The translations under genes were made by a program, and so were the position numbers. A stretch of 64,000 nucleotides of DNA, taken from Diplocloster modestus. Its GTDB lineage: Bacteria; Bacillota; Clostridia; Lachnospirales; Lachnospiraceae. Each line of letters begins with the position of its first letter. The first letter of the stretch is position 1. Under the pieces are notes generated by a model, which saw only the letters and a list, made by a program, of their open reading frames with translations, had not been told where the DNA came from and did no database searches. Of this stretch, positions 18,401-27,246 are shown one piece after another. Location: NCBI RefSeq assembly GCF_019042245.1, contig NZ_JAHQCX010000003.1, positions 248,001 to 312,000 on the forward strand, read 5' to 3'.

Positions 18401-18771
18401 TGGTTAATCAGGGATACCACTTTCTTATCCGCTTCCCCTCCGAGAATCAGCGGTTTTTCACCCTGTCCGTAGCTATCCAGTTGAATGGGTGCTCCGGCGC
18501 TGCCGGATCCTTTGGGCGCGAGCCCGCCGTTCCAGGTACATCCGGCTTTGAACAGAATCCGGTCACCCGGCTGAAAAACTGTGCTGTTCACTTTGTCAAG
18601 AGTCTTCCAGGCGGCAGTCTCGGATAAGCCTGTGTTGGTATCGTCACCGGCGGCTTGATCTACATAGTAGACAGCGGGACCAGCGTCTTCTTCTGCAAAA
18701 GAAACGGAACTGAAGGATATACATAGACAAACCGTTAATAATAAAGCCAGAATTTTTCTTAAATGGTTCAT
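15475..18771 (-). CDS. Large secreted beta-helix / CBM / beta-propeller glycan-active protein
   Basis: This is a 1098-residue exported protein. A signal peptide (1-27) is followed by a right-handed parallel beta-helix domain (about 35-515) with many NN and YN turns, as in pectate-lyase-like proteins. Two carbohydrate-binding-type beta-sandwich modules follow, at about 520-650 (TPGEHTLRI.CKG) and 655-795 (NAGFESGAAYPWG ... YLDDVTLEKV). The last domain, about 800-1098, is a five-bladed propeller paralogous to the neighbouring cytosolic protein. I chose ATG 18771 because GGGGAGG lies five bases before it; the ATG eight codons upstream has no ribosome site. No wall anchor is visible, so it is probably released. 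It lies between the transporter genes and the cytosolic propeller gene, all on one strand. Combined lyase or hydrolase activity on a complex glycan is inferred. Confidence 0.75.
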   Translation of the reverse strand: MNHLRKILALLLTVCLCISFSSVSFAEEDAGPAVYYVDQAAGDDTNTGLSETAAWKTLDKVNSTVFQPGDRILFKAGCTWNGGLAPKGSGSAGAPIQLDSYGQGEKPLILGGEADKKVVSLINQGYWEINNLRISSSVTHNNDRRTGIWVENKNQGTIEHIYIKNCEVFNIPSKDTNSDVECLFGGISITGYGSSSKYNDVRIEGNYVHDLCKGGITTYTFNEDRNVWDAAFGYSTNVYIAGNTVRNVKGDGIVAKNVDGAVIEYNVCDGAANGGAGSSAQYGCYAGIWGAFCKNSVFRYNEVYNTHRFLPGNNDGMAFDADIKCENVTFEYNYSHDNEGGFFLDMGDAVNTVVRYNISQNDLSRLFMFSSNSKLHVNAYNNTFYIGEGLSTEIQDSHFASAGSNVKYTNNIFYNLGSGAYNPGNAVFANNCFYGNGNKPGGSGNMIADPALVSPGTGGTGIDFLSAGRLSGYQLTSASPCINTGEAMSGNGGLDFWGNALYDGQPDIGAHESAYATPDQGVQLQINDNDEKIAYQGSWTYDTACTGGYSGDSHYTNSAGAAAAISFKGTAVSWIGQKDVNYGMAEVYLDGVLKETVDCYDARNIYQQVLFCAVDLTPGEHTLRIVCKGQKNASSQDNFIDVDSILYTSSTAPNLVDNAGFESGAAYPWGPYNSASIVNQNQHSGNYAAKLAKNSSYEQNISVEPNSKYVLRAWVKVANAGSVMTLGVKNFGGSEIFSTTTDTQYRQITVTFNTGESNHNATIFGFRQNSGSGDGYLDDVTLEKVTDLSSYEPLQNAAAPLSIPTYEGTDQPTHPSVVRFDQPWNGYTYWMAMTPYPFNNGALENPSIVASNDGINWEVPQGVTNPLIDTPSKGHNCDVDLVYVPNADELRMYYVDADDIISSRIKMIRTTDGVNWSAPVTVLKDLIKKYSMLSPSIEILPDGTYMMWYVDAGNTGWNNQSNTVKYRTSSDGISWSGAATCTDFVQPGYQVWHIDVHYDAASGSYYAVFPAYPNGTDCDSCKLFFAVNRTGNKWEFFSKPILKSGNSGTWDDYCIYRSSMLMEGNTLKVWYGAKKQEDSSWHIGLAQRDFTEFLNALE

Positions 18772-18829
18772 AGTAACCTCCCCTTTTTCTTTCATATAAT
18801 CTGAACTGTGTTACCGATATGATCCTCTG

Positions 18830-19669
18830 TTACCCCTTCACCGCGCCGGCCGTCAGGCTTTTGATAAAGACTTTCGAACAGGCACAGAACAAGAGTATCG
18901 TAGGCAGCACGGAAACCACGATGGCTGAGAACATACCGTTGCGGTCCATGGAATAAGTGCCTTTAAACTGGCCCAGCAGGGCCGGAATTGTCATTTTGCT
19001 TTTACTGGTGAGCAGCAGGGACGCAAAATAAAACTCATTCCAGTTGTTCAGGAACGCCAGGATCGCACCGGTGGCGATACCTGGTTTTGCCAGCGGGAAT
19101 ATGATACGCCAGAACGTCTGGGAATAACCGCATCCGTCAATCTGGGCCGCCTCCTCCATTTCCCGGGGAATGGTCAGGAAATAGCTGCGGATTACAAAAT
19201 AGGTGATCGCGATATTCAGGCCGCTGTATACGAAGATAACCGCCGAGCGGGTGTCCTGCAGATGGAAGGAACTCATCATCCGGTAAATCGGAAAACTGAT
19301 GGAGATCGAGGGCACATATAAGGTCGACGCGAACATCAGCGTCACCAGCCCCTTTCCACGGAAATTCATTCTCGCAGAGACATAAGCTGCCATAGTGACC
19401 GCCACCGTGCTGACAGCTGTTGACAGTGTCGTTATGAACAGTGAGTTTGCAAAATAGGCCCCAATATTCAGTTTTGTAAATATAGAGATATAGCCGTCAA
19501 ATTTCCATGGGTGCGGCAGTCCCAGCCCTCCCGGCACTTCTTTGAAGGATGAGATAAAAACCCATATAAGTGGATAAAGGGAAACCACCAGCACAAGGAA
19601 CATGACCATATAGCATAGAATCGTCCCGGCTGCTCCATGGCGGTGTATATTTCTGTTTAATTTACTCAT
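18830..19669 (-). CDS. Carbohydrate ABC transporter permease (MalG/AraQ type)
   Basis: This 279-residue protein has six predicted membrane helices. Its EAA loop (MEEAAQIDGCGYSQTFWRIIFPLAKP) docks the ATPase and is typical of CUT1 sugar importers. It pairs with the MalF-type permease just upstream. I chose ATG 19669 because GGAGGAAAAT lies directly before it; the in-frame ATG four codons earlier is part of that ribosome-site sequence. No ATP-binding subunit is in the window, so a shared MsmK-like ATPase encoded elsewhere is expected. The large secreted protein follows after 58 bp. Confidence 0.92.
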   Translation of the reverse strand: MSKLNRNIHRHGAAGTILCYMVMFLVLVVSLYPLIWVFISSFKEVPGGLGLPHPWKFDGYISIFTKLNIGAYFANSLFITTLSTAVSTVAVTMAAYVSARMNFRGKGLVTLMFASTLYVPSISISFPIYRMMSSFHLQDTRSAVIFVYSGLNIAITYFVIRSYFLTIPREMEEAAQIDGCGYSQTFWRIIFPLAKPGIATGAILAFLNNWNEFYFASLLLTSKSKMTIPALLGQFKGTYSMDRNGMFSAIVVSVLPTILLFCACSKVFIKSLTAGAVKG

Positions 19670-19755
19670 ATTTTCCTCCATGCGTACGTTTGTACGTTTT
19701 CCCGCGCATATAGGTATACCTGACAGGTACTCTTAATACATGCCCTTCGGGCCCC

Positions 19756-20673
<918 letters not shown>

Positions 20674-20710
20674 GGCAGACTCCCTCCTTTGATACCGGTC
20701 AGCTTTAATT

Positions 20711-20738
20711 CAGCAGGGCTTGAGGCCAAGCCCTGCTG
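20711..20738 (-). terminator. Intercistronic stem-loop after the binding-protein gene
   Basis: CAGCAGGGCTTG and CAAGCCCTGCTG form a perfect 12-bp stem with a four-base loop, 15 bp past the stop of the binding-protein gene. No T-run follows, so it is more likely an mRNA 3'-end stabiliser or partial terminator, like those between binding-protein and permease genes elsewhere. Confidence 0.7.
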
Positions 20739-20752
20739 TTATTCTGCCAAGA

Positions 20753-22114
20753 CTAATTCAAAGTCTCATCCAGTTCAGCCACGATCTGATCTGCTGTCTT
20801 ACTCCCATCGTGCATGGCCGCATACTTTCCGCCGATTTCCATTTCCACATCACTGCCCCACAGGGAACTCATGGCACAGGTCTGATAATCTGCCTGGGCA
20901 CACTGCTTGCACGCTTCTGCTAACTTGCGCACTACCGGATCCGCGCTTTCGTCATTGATATACTGATCATAATCCAGACCCAGATATGCGGGCATCGCCA
21001 GAACTTCGGTAAAAATACGTTCGGACACTTCAGGGCTGCACATGTATTTCACAAACGCTACGGCTGCATCCTTCTGCGCATCACTTAACTTATCACTGAT
21101 GACATAGCCGCAGGAAGCGGACATGATTGCCGCATGTTTTCCGTTCTCACTGGCAGGGAACACGGCTGGTTTTACCACTGCGGGATCGATCTTAAGTCCG
21201 TCGCCCACAAAGCTGCTGGCTTCCCACACTCCATTGAACAGCATGGCTGCGTCACCGTTTAAAAAGTCGTCGCGGTAGGATTCGGAGTCGGCCGCTCCGA
21301 AATAAGCGGTGTCGATCTGGCTGAGCGCATGTTTCTCAACAAAATCAACCGTACCCTTGAACGCGTCATTGTCAAATGTGGTAAGAGGTGTGTCGATAAA
21401 ATCCCGGCCCTCCTGGGTACCCAGAAGATGTGCCATAAACATAATATTGGTAGGCCATCCCTGATTCAGTGAAACCGGTGTCTTAACATCGGGTGACGCT
21501 TTCAATTTATCAAACGCCGCTACAAAATCGTCCCAGGACTGCCATTGATCCGGAGTATCCGCGCCGGCTTTGCTGAACAGATCTTCGTTATACCAGAAGC
21601 CCATGGTTTCCAGCTGTTCCCGCACCGTATAGATTTTACCGTCTACCAGGTTTTGGTCATAGTTAACGCCTACTCCGGCCTTAAAGTCGGCATCCGCGTC
21701 TATGTAAGGCTTCAGATCCATAATCAGTCCCGCTTCGCTGGCTGCCGGCACTACATTCCAGCCGCCGGTCTCCACGATATCCGGGAAACTGCCGCTGGCT
21801 ATTTCCTGTATACATTTGTTGTATACTGCTTCCGGATCTCCCTCCACGGGAACTGGTTTGAAGATAAACTCGTCTTTGTGCAGCTCGGCAAATTCGTCAA
21901 ACAATGCGCGCATAGCTTTGGCATCCACCGCGTCATCCTGGTAGTAATGATGATAGAAGGTGATGGTGGGCAGATCGCCGCTCTCTTTTTCGTCTGCGGC
22001 TGCAGGCTCTGTGTTATCTTTACTTTCCCCGGATTCCGCCGGTTTGCTCTGACAGCCGGTCATCAGACCGCATACAAGCATCAGTGACAGAATACTTGCT
22101 AACATTCGTTTCAT
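20753..22114 (-). CDS. Extracellular sugar-binding lipoprotein of ABC importer
   Basis: This 453-residue family 1 solute-binding protein has a lipobox ending at Cys21 (GLMTGC), followed by an acidic Ser/Glu linker and the periplasmic-binding fold (TITFYHHYYQDD ... AAMLFNGVWEASSFVGDG). It captures an oligosaccharide at the outer face of the membrane for the two permeases encoded next. ATG at 22114 follows AAAGGAGG. It is the first gene of the permease/enzyme run and a second, related binding-protein gene lies just upstream. The ligand is probably the product of the secreted beta-helix/propeller protein. Confidence 0.92.
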   Translation of the reverse strand: MKRMLASILSLMLVCGLMTGCQSKPAESGESKDNTEPAAADEKESGDLPTITFYHHYYQDDAVDAKAMRALFDEFAELHKDEFIFKPVPVEGDPEAVYNKCIQEIASGSFPDIVETGGWNVVPAASEAGLIMDLKPYIDADADFKAGVGVNYDQNLVDGKIYTVREQLETMGFWYNEDLFSKAGADTPDQWQSWDDFVAAFDKLKASPDVKTPVSLNQGWPTNIMFMAHLLGTQEGRDFIDTPLTTFDNDAFKGTVDFVEKHALSQIDTAYFGAADSESYRDDFLNGDAAMLFNGVWEASSFVGDGLKIDPAVVKPAVFPASENGKHAAIMSASCGYVISDKLSDAQKDAAVAFVKYMCSPEVSERIFTEVLAMPAYLGLDYDQYINDESADPVVRKLAEACKQCAQADYQTCAMSSLWGSDVEMEIGGKYAAMHDGSKTADQIVAELDETLN

Positions 22115-22277
22115 AAATAAAACCCTCCTTTAATGTATTTCAGTAACCTAATGGTACCTTTATTCCTACATTTTTGGGAGGGTTTTCCTTGACGGGAAAT
22201 TGCAGTTTTTTGTTATATTATTTCATAATACCCTTAAAACCGGTTCCGTATTTGTGAAGTTTTTCAAAACTTGTGAT

Positions 22278-23609
22278 TTATTGATCTGATTTTTCCATAT
22301 CCTGCTGTGCTTTTAGCGCCAGATCCGTCATCTGCTGTGCCATTTCCACAGGGCTTATTTTCCCGTACATTAACTGTGGGTATAGCTTCGAACCTTCATT
22401 GTAAACCGCGGGATACCACATGGCCTGATAATCCTTTATCTTTATCTTAGCTCCTTTCGCGGCTTCCAGCATGGCGTACATCAACGGGTTTTCCTGTTTG
22501 AGCTGCCCCTGCAGATCAACCTCGGGATTCACCGGAACCGCCTTGATCTCCACAGCGATGCGCTCCTGTACTTTCGGGCTGCACATGAATTTAATGAATT
22601 CAGCGGCTGCCTCGATCCGTTCAGGACTGTTGTTTCCAACTACATATCCGGGGGATGCGGATGAGTATACCGTGGCATTGGGATATATGGCGGCCCCTAC
22701 CTGGTCCGTGAAACCCGGAGGTACCTTTTCAGCATCGGACAGATCCAGCGCAAGCCATGCCCCATTGAATAGCATAGCCGCGTTGCCGGAAAAGAATTCG
22801 CTCTCCGCAATGCCGTAGTTGGCCGTGATAGCACTCTCCGGGGCGTAGCGTCTGAAACAGGTCTGTATCTGTCCCAGAGCTTCCACCATACCGGGGCTTT
22901 CGTAATCCGTGGGATGAAACGTCTGCATGAATTCCGTACCTCCCGCGCCGTCACTTCCGACTATCGCTCCCAGCAAAATATTGGTGGGCCAGGCGCTCTG
23001 ACGCGTATCCAACGCCATGGGATGAATACCGCAGCTCACCAGTTTTTCACAGTTGTCCCAGAATTGAGGCCAGGTTTTAGCCGGTTCGATCCCCGCTTGT
23101 TTGAATAGTTCTTTGTTATACCAGTAACCGATCACATTTTTCTGTGCGGTGATGGAGCTTAGTTTTCCATCCACTACGTTATCCCTGAGGTTCTCTTCCC
23201 CTATCCAGCTCTTGAATTCCGGATCTGCTTCCACATAAGGCATGAGATCCGCCACTTTATCCGCGTCTTTCACCAGTGAGGAGAGTTCATAGCCGGACGT
23301 GTCGATGAGATCCGGCATTTCGCCGGAGGATATTTTAATGCGCACATGACTGATCAGATTCTCCAGGCCCGGCACCACTTCCACACGCAGAGTAATCTTC
23401 CCCGCATACTGTTCCTGAAACTCTTCGATCAGCTGTGTCATAATTTCATTATTCTGGTCCATATTATTCCAGCGGCAAAGTAAAATTTCAACCGGTTGAT
23501 TCTCTTTATCCACCGGTGTCGTATTTGCTGCGCCAGCACTTTTCTGCCCACACCCCATAAGCAAAAGAAGCGCCAGGGATATCACAGCTATCCACAGCCG
23601 TCTCTTCAT
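22278..23609 (-). CDS. Second extracellular sugar-binding lipoprotein
   Basis: This 443-residue solute-binding lipoprotein has its lipobox cysteine at position 20 (LLMGC). It is paralogous to the next gene: both share the late AAMLFNGAW / AAMLFNGVW and SPKVQERI / SPEVSERI segments. It has no private permease pair, so it may feed the same permeases with a different ligand or act as the ligand sensor for the divergently encoded histidine kinase. The start is ATG 23609 after AAGGAGG, with a sigma-A-like promoter directly upstream. The 163 bp to the next gene hold a short AAGTTTT/AAAACTT repeat but no clear terminator. Confidence 0.88.
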   Translation of the reverse strand: MKRRLWIAVISLALLLLMGCGQKSAGAANTTPVDKENQPVEILLCRWNNMDQNNEIMTQLIEEFQEQYAGKITLRVEVVPGLENLISHVRIKISSGEMPDLIDTSGYELSSLVKDADKVADLMPYVEADPEFKSWIGEENLRDNVVDGKLSSITAQKNVIGYWYNKELFKQAGIEPAKTWPQFWDNCEKLVSCGIHPMALDTRQSAWPTNILLGAIVGSDGAGGTEFMQTFHPTDYESPGMVEALGQIQTCFRRYAPESAITANYGIAESEFFSGNAAMLFNGAWLALDLSDAEKVPPGFTDQVGAAIYPNATVYSSASPGYVVGNNSPERIEAAAEFIKFMCSPKVQERIAVEIKAVPVNPEVDLQGQLKQENPLMYAMLEAAKGAKIKIKDYQAMWYPAVYNEGSKLYPQLMYGKISPVEMAQQMTDLALKAQQDMEKSDQ

Positions 23610-23631
23610 ATCATCACCATCCTCCTTATCT

Positions 23632-23660
23632 ATCTTAGCACATTCCCGCTAAAAGGACAA
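23632..23660 (-). promoter_or_regulatory. Promoter of the glycan-use operon
   Basis: On the minus strand TTGTCC (23655-23660) and TAAGAT (23632-23637) are 17 bp apart. The predicted start near 23625 gives a short leader ending in the AAGGAGG of the second binding-protein gene. It lies in the 243-bp divergent region shared with the kinase gene, where the response regulator probably binds. A weak plus-strand -10, TACAAT at 23754-23759, may serve the kinase. Confidence 0.6.
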
Positions 23661-23852
23661 AAACCTTTGCGTTTTGGACGGGGGCTTTTTCTGTCTATCT
23701 TTTTTCTGTCTTTTTTCATTTCTGGAAATCTATCCGAAAAAGTAAATCTGTGATACAATTTTGGTATGTACCGTTAATTATAGGAAATGAGATCCGGCCT
23801 TGGCAGATGAGAAAATTTAACGGTTTATAGAATCGGGAGAGGAGAAGCCGCC

Positions 23853-25664
23853 ATGAAAAAAAAAGAAAAAACCAGGTTTCCGCTTTTATCCTCTTACCGC
23901 GGTAAAATGCTGATTGCCGCCATGTTTCCTGTCCTGCTGCTGATGATCGCTTCCCTGGGCTACATGAGTGTAACTGTACGCAATATATTACAGCAGAACT
24001 TTGAAAAAGATCTGGGACTTTATCTGAGCCAGGTAGATGATAACTTTTCAAAACAATTAAGCACCCTCTATAATTTGAACATGCTTCTGGTTTCCGACGA
24101 ACAGCTCACAGCAGATCTGAAGGCGGATCCCCTGGCACCCGGCACTTATGAAGCAGCCACACAGCGGATACGGCTGGAAGAACAGCTTGAGAATTCGGCA
24201 ATCGTGACTACGTATTCCCTCGCCACGGTAGACAGCGGCTCACTCCTGGAACGCTTTTACCTGTTCCGGGATCAGAACACCTGCTTTAAAGCCATGTTCC
24301 GGAACCGCGGCGCCTACGAAAATGAATTTGACAACTTTTTTCTGGAGCGCTACCGGGAACACATCTCAGAGGGTGAAAACAGCCAGATGGGTCTAAACGA
24401 CGGAATCCTGTGGTATGCCTTTGATTTTACGGACCCGGACAACGACCGGGTACTGGGCACCCTCCTCTACCACATCAATGCGGACGTGCTCAGTGAAATT
24501 CCGGAAAGTATTATGGAATATGAGGGGGCTGTCTGGCAGATCAGCACGGATGATGGGGAAGTACTGCTCTCCAACCATGACTCTGTCCTGATACCGGCAG
24601 CTTCCAATGACGGAACGATCTCAGAGCAGACCGTAGGAAAAACCCGTTATCTCGCCAGTCATTATCACATCTCTCAGTTTGGCCTTACACTTTCCCTGCT
24701 GGTTCCACAGGCCCAGACACAGCGCGCCGCCGCCCGCAGCACCACTTTATACGTACTTATCCTGCTGGCCCTGGCTGTCTTAGTCCTGGCCATATGTGCC
24801 GCTATCGTCTACAAGGTGACCACCCCGTTTAATGATCTGGTCCGAAGTATCGGCCGGATCGAGCAGGGCGATCTGCAGGCGAAACTTCCGCAATACAAAG
24901 ACATGGAGTTTCAGGAACTCAGTCATGTGTTCAACTCCATGACCACAAAGATCGATCACCTGGTGAATGATGTTTATCAAAAACAGCTGCTGGTCACGGA
25001 GGCAGAGTTAAAATCCCTGCAGGCACAGATGAATCCTCATTTTATGTTCAATGTACTTAACACGATCTCCATACAGGCACAGATGGACGGCAATGAAAAT
25101 ATCAGCCAAATGGTCTGTACGCTGAGTCAGCTCATGCAGGCCAGTATTTCCAAAAAAGGCGCGGAAAAAGTAACTCTCTCCCAGGAGCTTCAGTATGCCA
25201 AGTTTTACGTGGCTCTTCAGAACGCCCGTTTCGACGGGAAAATAGATTATCAGGTAAACTGCGCGGTACCCTCTCTGCTGGATTGCTGCATACCGAAGCT
25301 CACTTTGCAGCCGCTGATCGAAAATGCGGTGGTACATGGACTGGAGCCAAAGTATGGGGAAGGACATTTGGCGGTAAATATCTACGCGGACCAATCCTCC
25401 ATCTATATAGATGTATTGGATGACGGTGTTGGTTTTACACCGGATCAGGTGGATCTGGAGCTGAGTGAAGATACGCCGGCGCAGCCGGGGCATAAAAGGA
25501 TCGGCCTGGTGAATTCCCATAAAATTATCCGGCATTTTTATGGACTGGGATATGGGATTAACGTGGTATCATCACCCGGAAACGGATGCCGGGTGTCCCT
25601 GCATATCCCCATAGACCGGCCGGTGAAAGGAGCAAAAAACGCATGTACAGAATCGCCATTGTAG
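23853..25664 (+). CDS. Sensor histidine kinase, YesM/LytS type
   Basis: This 603-residue membrane kinase has one helix near residues 18-38, a large extracellular sensor region to about 290, a second helix (about 292-318), a HAMP linker and a His-kinase domain (PF06580 type). The phospho-acceptor is in LQAQMNPHFMFNVLNT (His396). The ATP-binding domain follows with LIENAVVHGLEPK and DDGVGFTPD. YesM-type kinases sense sugars or sugar-loaded binding proteins and control adjacent transporter operons. ATG at 23853 follows GGAGAGGAG. The response-regulator gene overlaps its end by 22 bp, so the two are translationally coupled. It is divergent from the glycan operon. Confidence 0.92.
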   Translation: MKKKEKTRFPLLSSYRGKMLIAAMFPVLLLMIASLGYMSVTVRNILQQNFEKDLGLYLSQVDDNFSKQLSTLYNLNMLLVSDEQLTADLKADPLAPGTYEAATQRIRLEEQLENSAIVTTYSLATVDSGSLLERFYLFRDQNTCFKAMFRNRGAYENEFDNFFLERYREHISEGENSQMGLNDGILWYAFDFTDPDNDRVLGTLLYHINADVLSEIPESIMEYEGAVWQISTDDGEVLLSNHDSVLIPAASNDGTISEQTVGKTRYLASHYHISQFGLTLSLLVPQAQTQRAAARSTTLYVLILLALAVLVLAICAAIVYKVTTPFNDLVRSIGRIEQGDLQAKLPQYKDMEFQELSHVFNSMTTKIDHLVNDVYQKQLLVTEAELKSLQAQMNPHFMFNVLNTISIQAQMDGNENISQMVCTLSQLMQASISKKGAEKVTLSQELQYAKFYVALQNARFDGKIDYQVNCAVPSLLDCCIPKLTLQPLIENAVVHGLEPKYGEGHLAVNIYADQSSIYIDVLDDGVGFTPDQVDLELSEDTPAQPGHKRIGLVNSHKIIRHFYGLGYGINVVSSPGNGCRVSLHIPIDRPVKGAKNACTESPL

Positions 25665-27211
25665 ATGATGAAGCCATTGTCCGAAAAGGGATGATGAATC
25701 TGGTATCCTGGGCAAACCTGGGATGTAAAGTTGTCTGTGAGGCTGCGGATGGACAGGATCTGCTGGATGTAATCGACCGGGTACAGCCGGATATCGTGAT
25801 TACGGATATTAAAATGCCGCGTATGGATGGCCTTGCGCTGTGTGCCTGGCTGCACGAACACAGGCCGGAGACACAGATTATCATGCTGACCGCTTACGCG
25901 GACTTTGAATATGCCCGGCAGAGCATGAAATATGGAGTAACCGACTATGTGACGAAAAGCGGAGGTATGAAAGAAGTAACAAATGCGGTACAGCATGCGA
26001 TTGAACAGATGGAAGAGCGCCGCCTGCTTCAATCTAAGGCGGAACTTCACAAAGAGAATCTGGAGACGCTCCAGCAGACATTTCTTAAAAATTTATTTGA
26101 CGGCCTCTGGACCGAACAGAACGCCCTTTACAGCCGCGCGGCACAGCTGCATCTCGATCTTTCCACTCATTGCGTGCTGTGTATGGAGTTTGATATGGAT
26201 ACGGAATCCCCGGAATCCGATGGGCTTAAAACCCTGGAGCCGGTATGTGATTTTTTGATTCTGGCCTTCAAGGACTACCAGTGCTGGTGTGTTCCTCTCA
26301 GCAGTACCCAGCTGGCCGTAGTGCTGGCGTCCCGGTCAGAGGCTGATCTGACTGTGAATAATCTGGAAAGCATCTGCCGAAAACTGCTTCAGGTCTTACA
26401 TAATATGCTCAGCTGCCCCATATTCATAGGGGCAGGACCCATCGGCAGCCGTCTGCCGGAACTGGCACAGACCTATCAGCATGCGCGCGAAGCGCTGAAC
26501 CGCCGCTTTCTGGAGGATGAAAGCCATCTCTATTTTTATGCAGACGATGAGCGTGTGTCCACGGAAGGTTTCACTCCGGTCAATGAAGCCATGGACCGGC
26601 TGATCACGGCCATTGGCAGCGGCGACCTGCAGGAGACGGAATTAAAGCTTCAGGAGCTGTTCGATCTGCAAAAGCAAAACCATATTCCGGCAGAGGTCTT
26701 AAAAAGCCAGGCCATGACGATCAACGCCGGCTGCGGCCGGCTGCATGCCGAGCACAAACTGGCCCCTGATAATATATATCAAAAGGAGGTACAATTCTAT
26801 CAGTCTGTAACCGCCTGCCGCTCCCTGGAAGAATATAAGCGACTGCTTACCCCGGTCGTGATGGAGACCTGCCGCCAGCTGCAGGCTTCGGCGGAAAAAG
26901 GCGATCCCGTATTTCTTGCCAGGGAGTACATCCAGAAGAACTATAACCGGGATATTAATCTGAATGATATCGCGGAACAGATTCATGTGACTCCCAGTTA
27001 TCTATGCCGGCTGTATAAAGAATCCACAGGCGGCACTGTAATGGCCGATGTGAATGCGCTGAAAATCGATCGCGCAAAACATTTGCTGCGCCAGCCGGGT
27101 GAAACGGTGCAAAGTGTAGCCCTGGCCATTGGCATGGAGGATCCGGCTTATTTCTCCCATTTTTTTAAAAAGCATGTGGGGATGTCTCCCAGAAAATTTC
27201 AGCAGAGGTAA
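25643..27211 (+). CDS. Response regulator, YesN type (receiver + AraC-like DNA-binding domain)
   Basis: This 522-residue regulator has a receiver domain (1-125) with acidic pocket DDE near residue 8, phospho-acceptor Asp55 in DIVITDIKMPRMDG, and a lysine in DYVTKSGG. A long middle region follows, then a C-terminal AraC/XylS domain with two helix-turn-helices (LNDIAEQIHVTPSYLCRLYKE ... VGMSPRKF). I chose ATG 25643 (MYRIAIVDDEA) after AAAGGAG inside the kinase gene; the open frame upstream of it is not protein-like. It most likely activates the divergent glycan-use operon when phosphorylated by the preceding kinase. Confidence 0.92.
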   Translation: MYRIAIVDDEAIVRKGMMNLVSWANLGCKVVCEAADGQDLLDVIDRVQPDIVITDIKMPRMDGLALCAWLHEHRPETQIIMLTAYADFEYARQSMKYGVTDYVTKSGGMKEVTNAVQHAIEQMEERRLLQSKAELHKENLETLQQTFLKNLFDGLWTEQNALYSRAAQLHLDLSTHCVLCMEFDMDTESPESDGLKTLEPVCDFLILAFKDYQCWCVPLSSTQLAVVLASRSEADLTVNNLESICRKLLQVLHNMLSCPIFIGAGPIGSRLPELAQTYQHAREALNRRFLEDESHLYFYADDERVSTEGFTPVNEAMDRLITAIGSGDLQETELKLQELFDLQKQNHIPAEVLKSQAMTINAGCGRLHAEHKLAPDNIYQKEVQFYQSVTACRSLEEYKRLLTPVVMETCRQLQASAEKGDPVFLAREYIQKNYNRDINLNDIAEQIHVTPSYLCRLYKESTGGTVMADVNALKIDRAKHLLRQPGETVQSVALAIGMEDPAYFSHFFKKHVGMSPRKFQQR

Positions 27212-27212
27212 G

Positions 27213-27231
27213 ACTGGTTTTCCAGACCAGT
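27213..27231. terminator. Terminator between convergent regulator and glucosidase genes
   Basis: ACTGGT and ACCAGT form a 6-bp stem with a 7-base loop immediately after the regulator stop codon, with T-rich flank TTTATAAT on the plus strand. It sits between two convergent genes only 35 bp apart. Confidence 0.5.
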
Positions 27232-27246
27232 TTATAATACGAAGTG

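Noticed and set aside
17578-18627. 349-codon plus-strand open frame
   Set aside because: It is antisense to the beta-helix coding region, with composition produced by the complementary strand.
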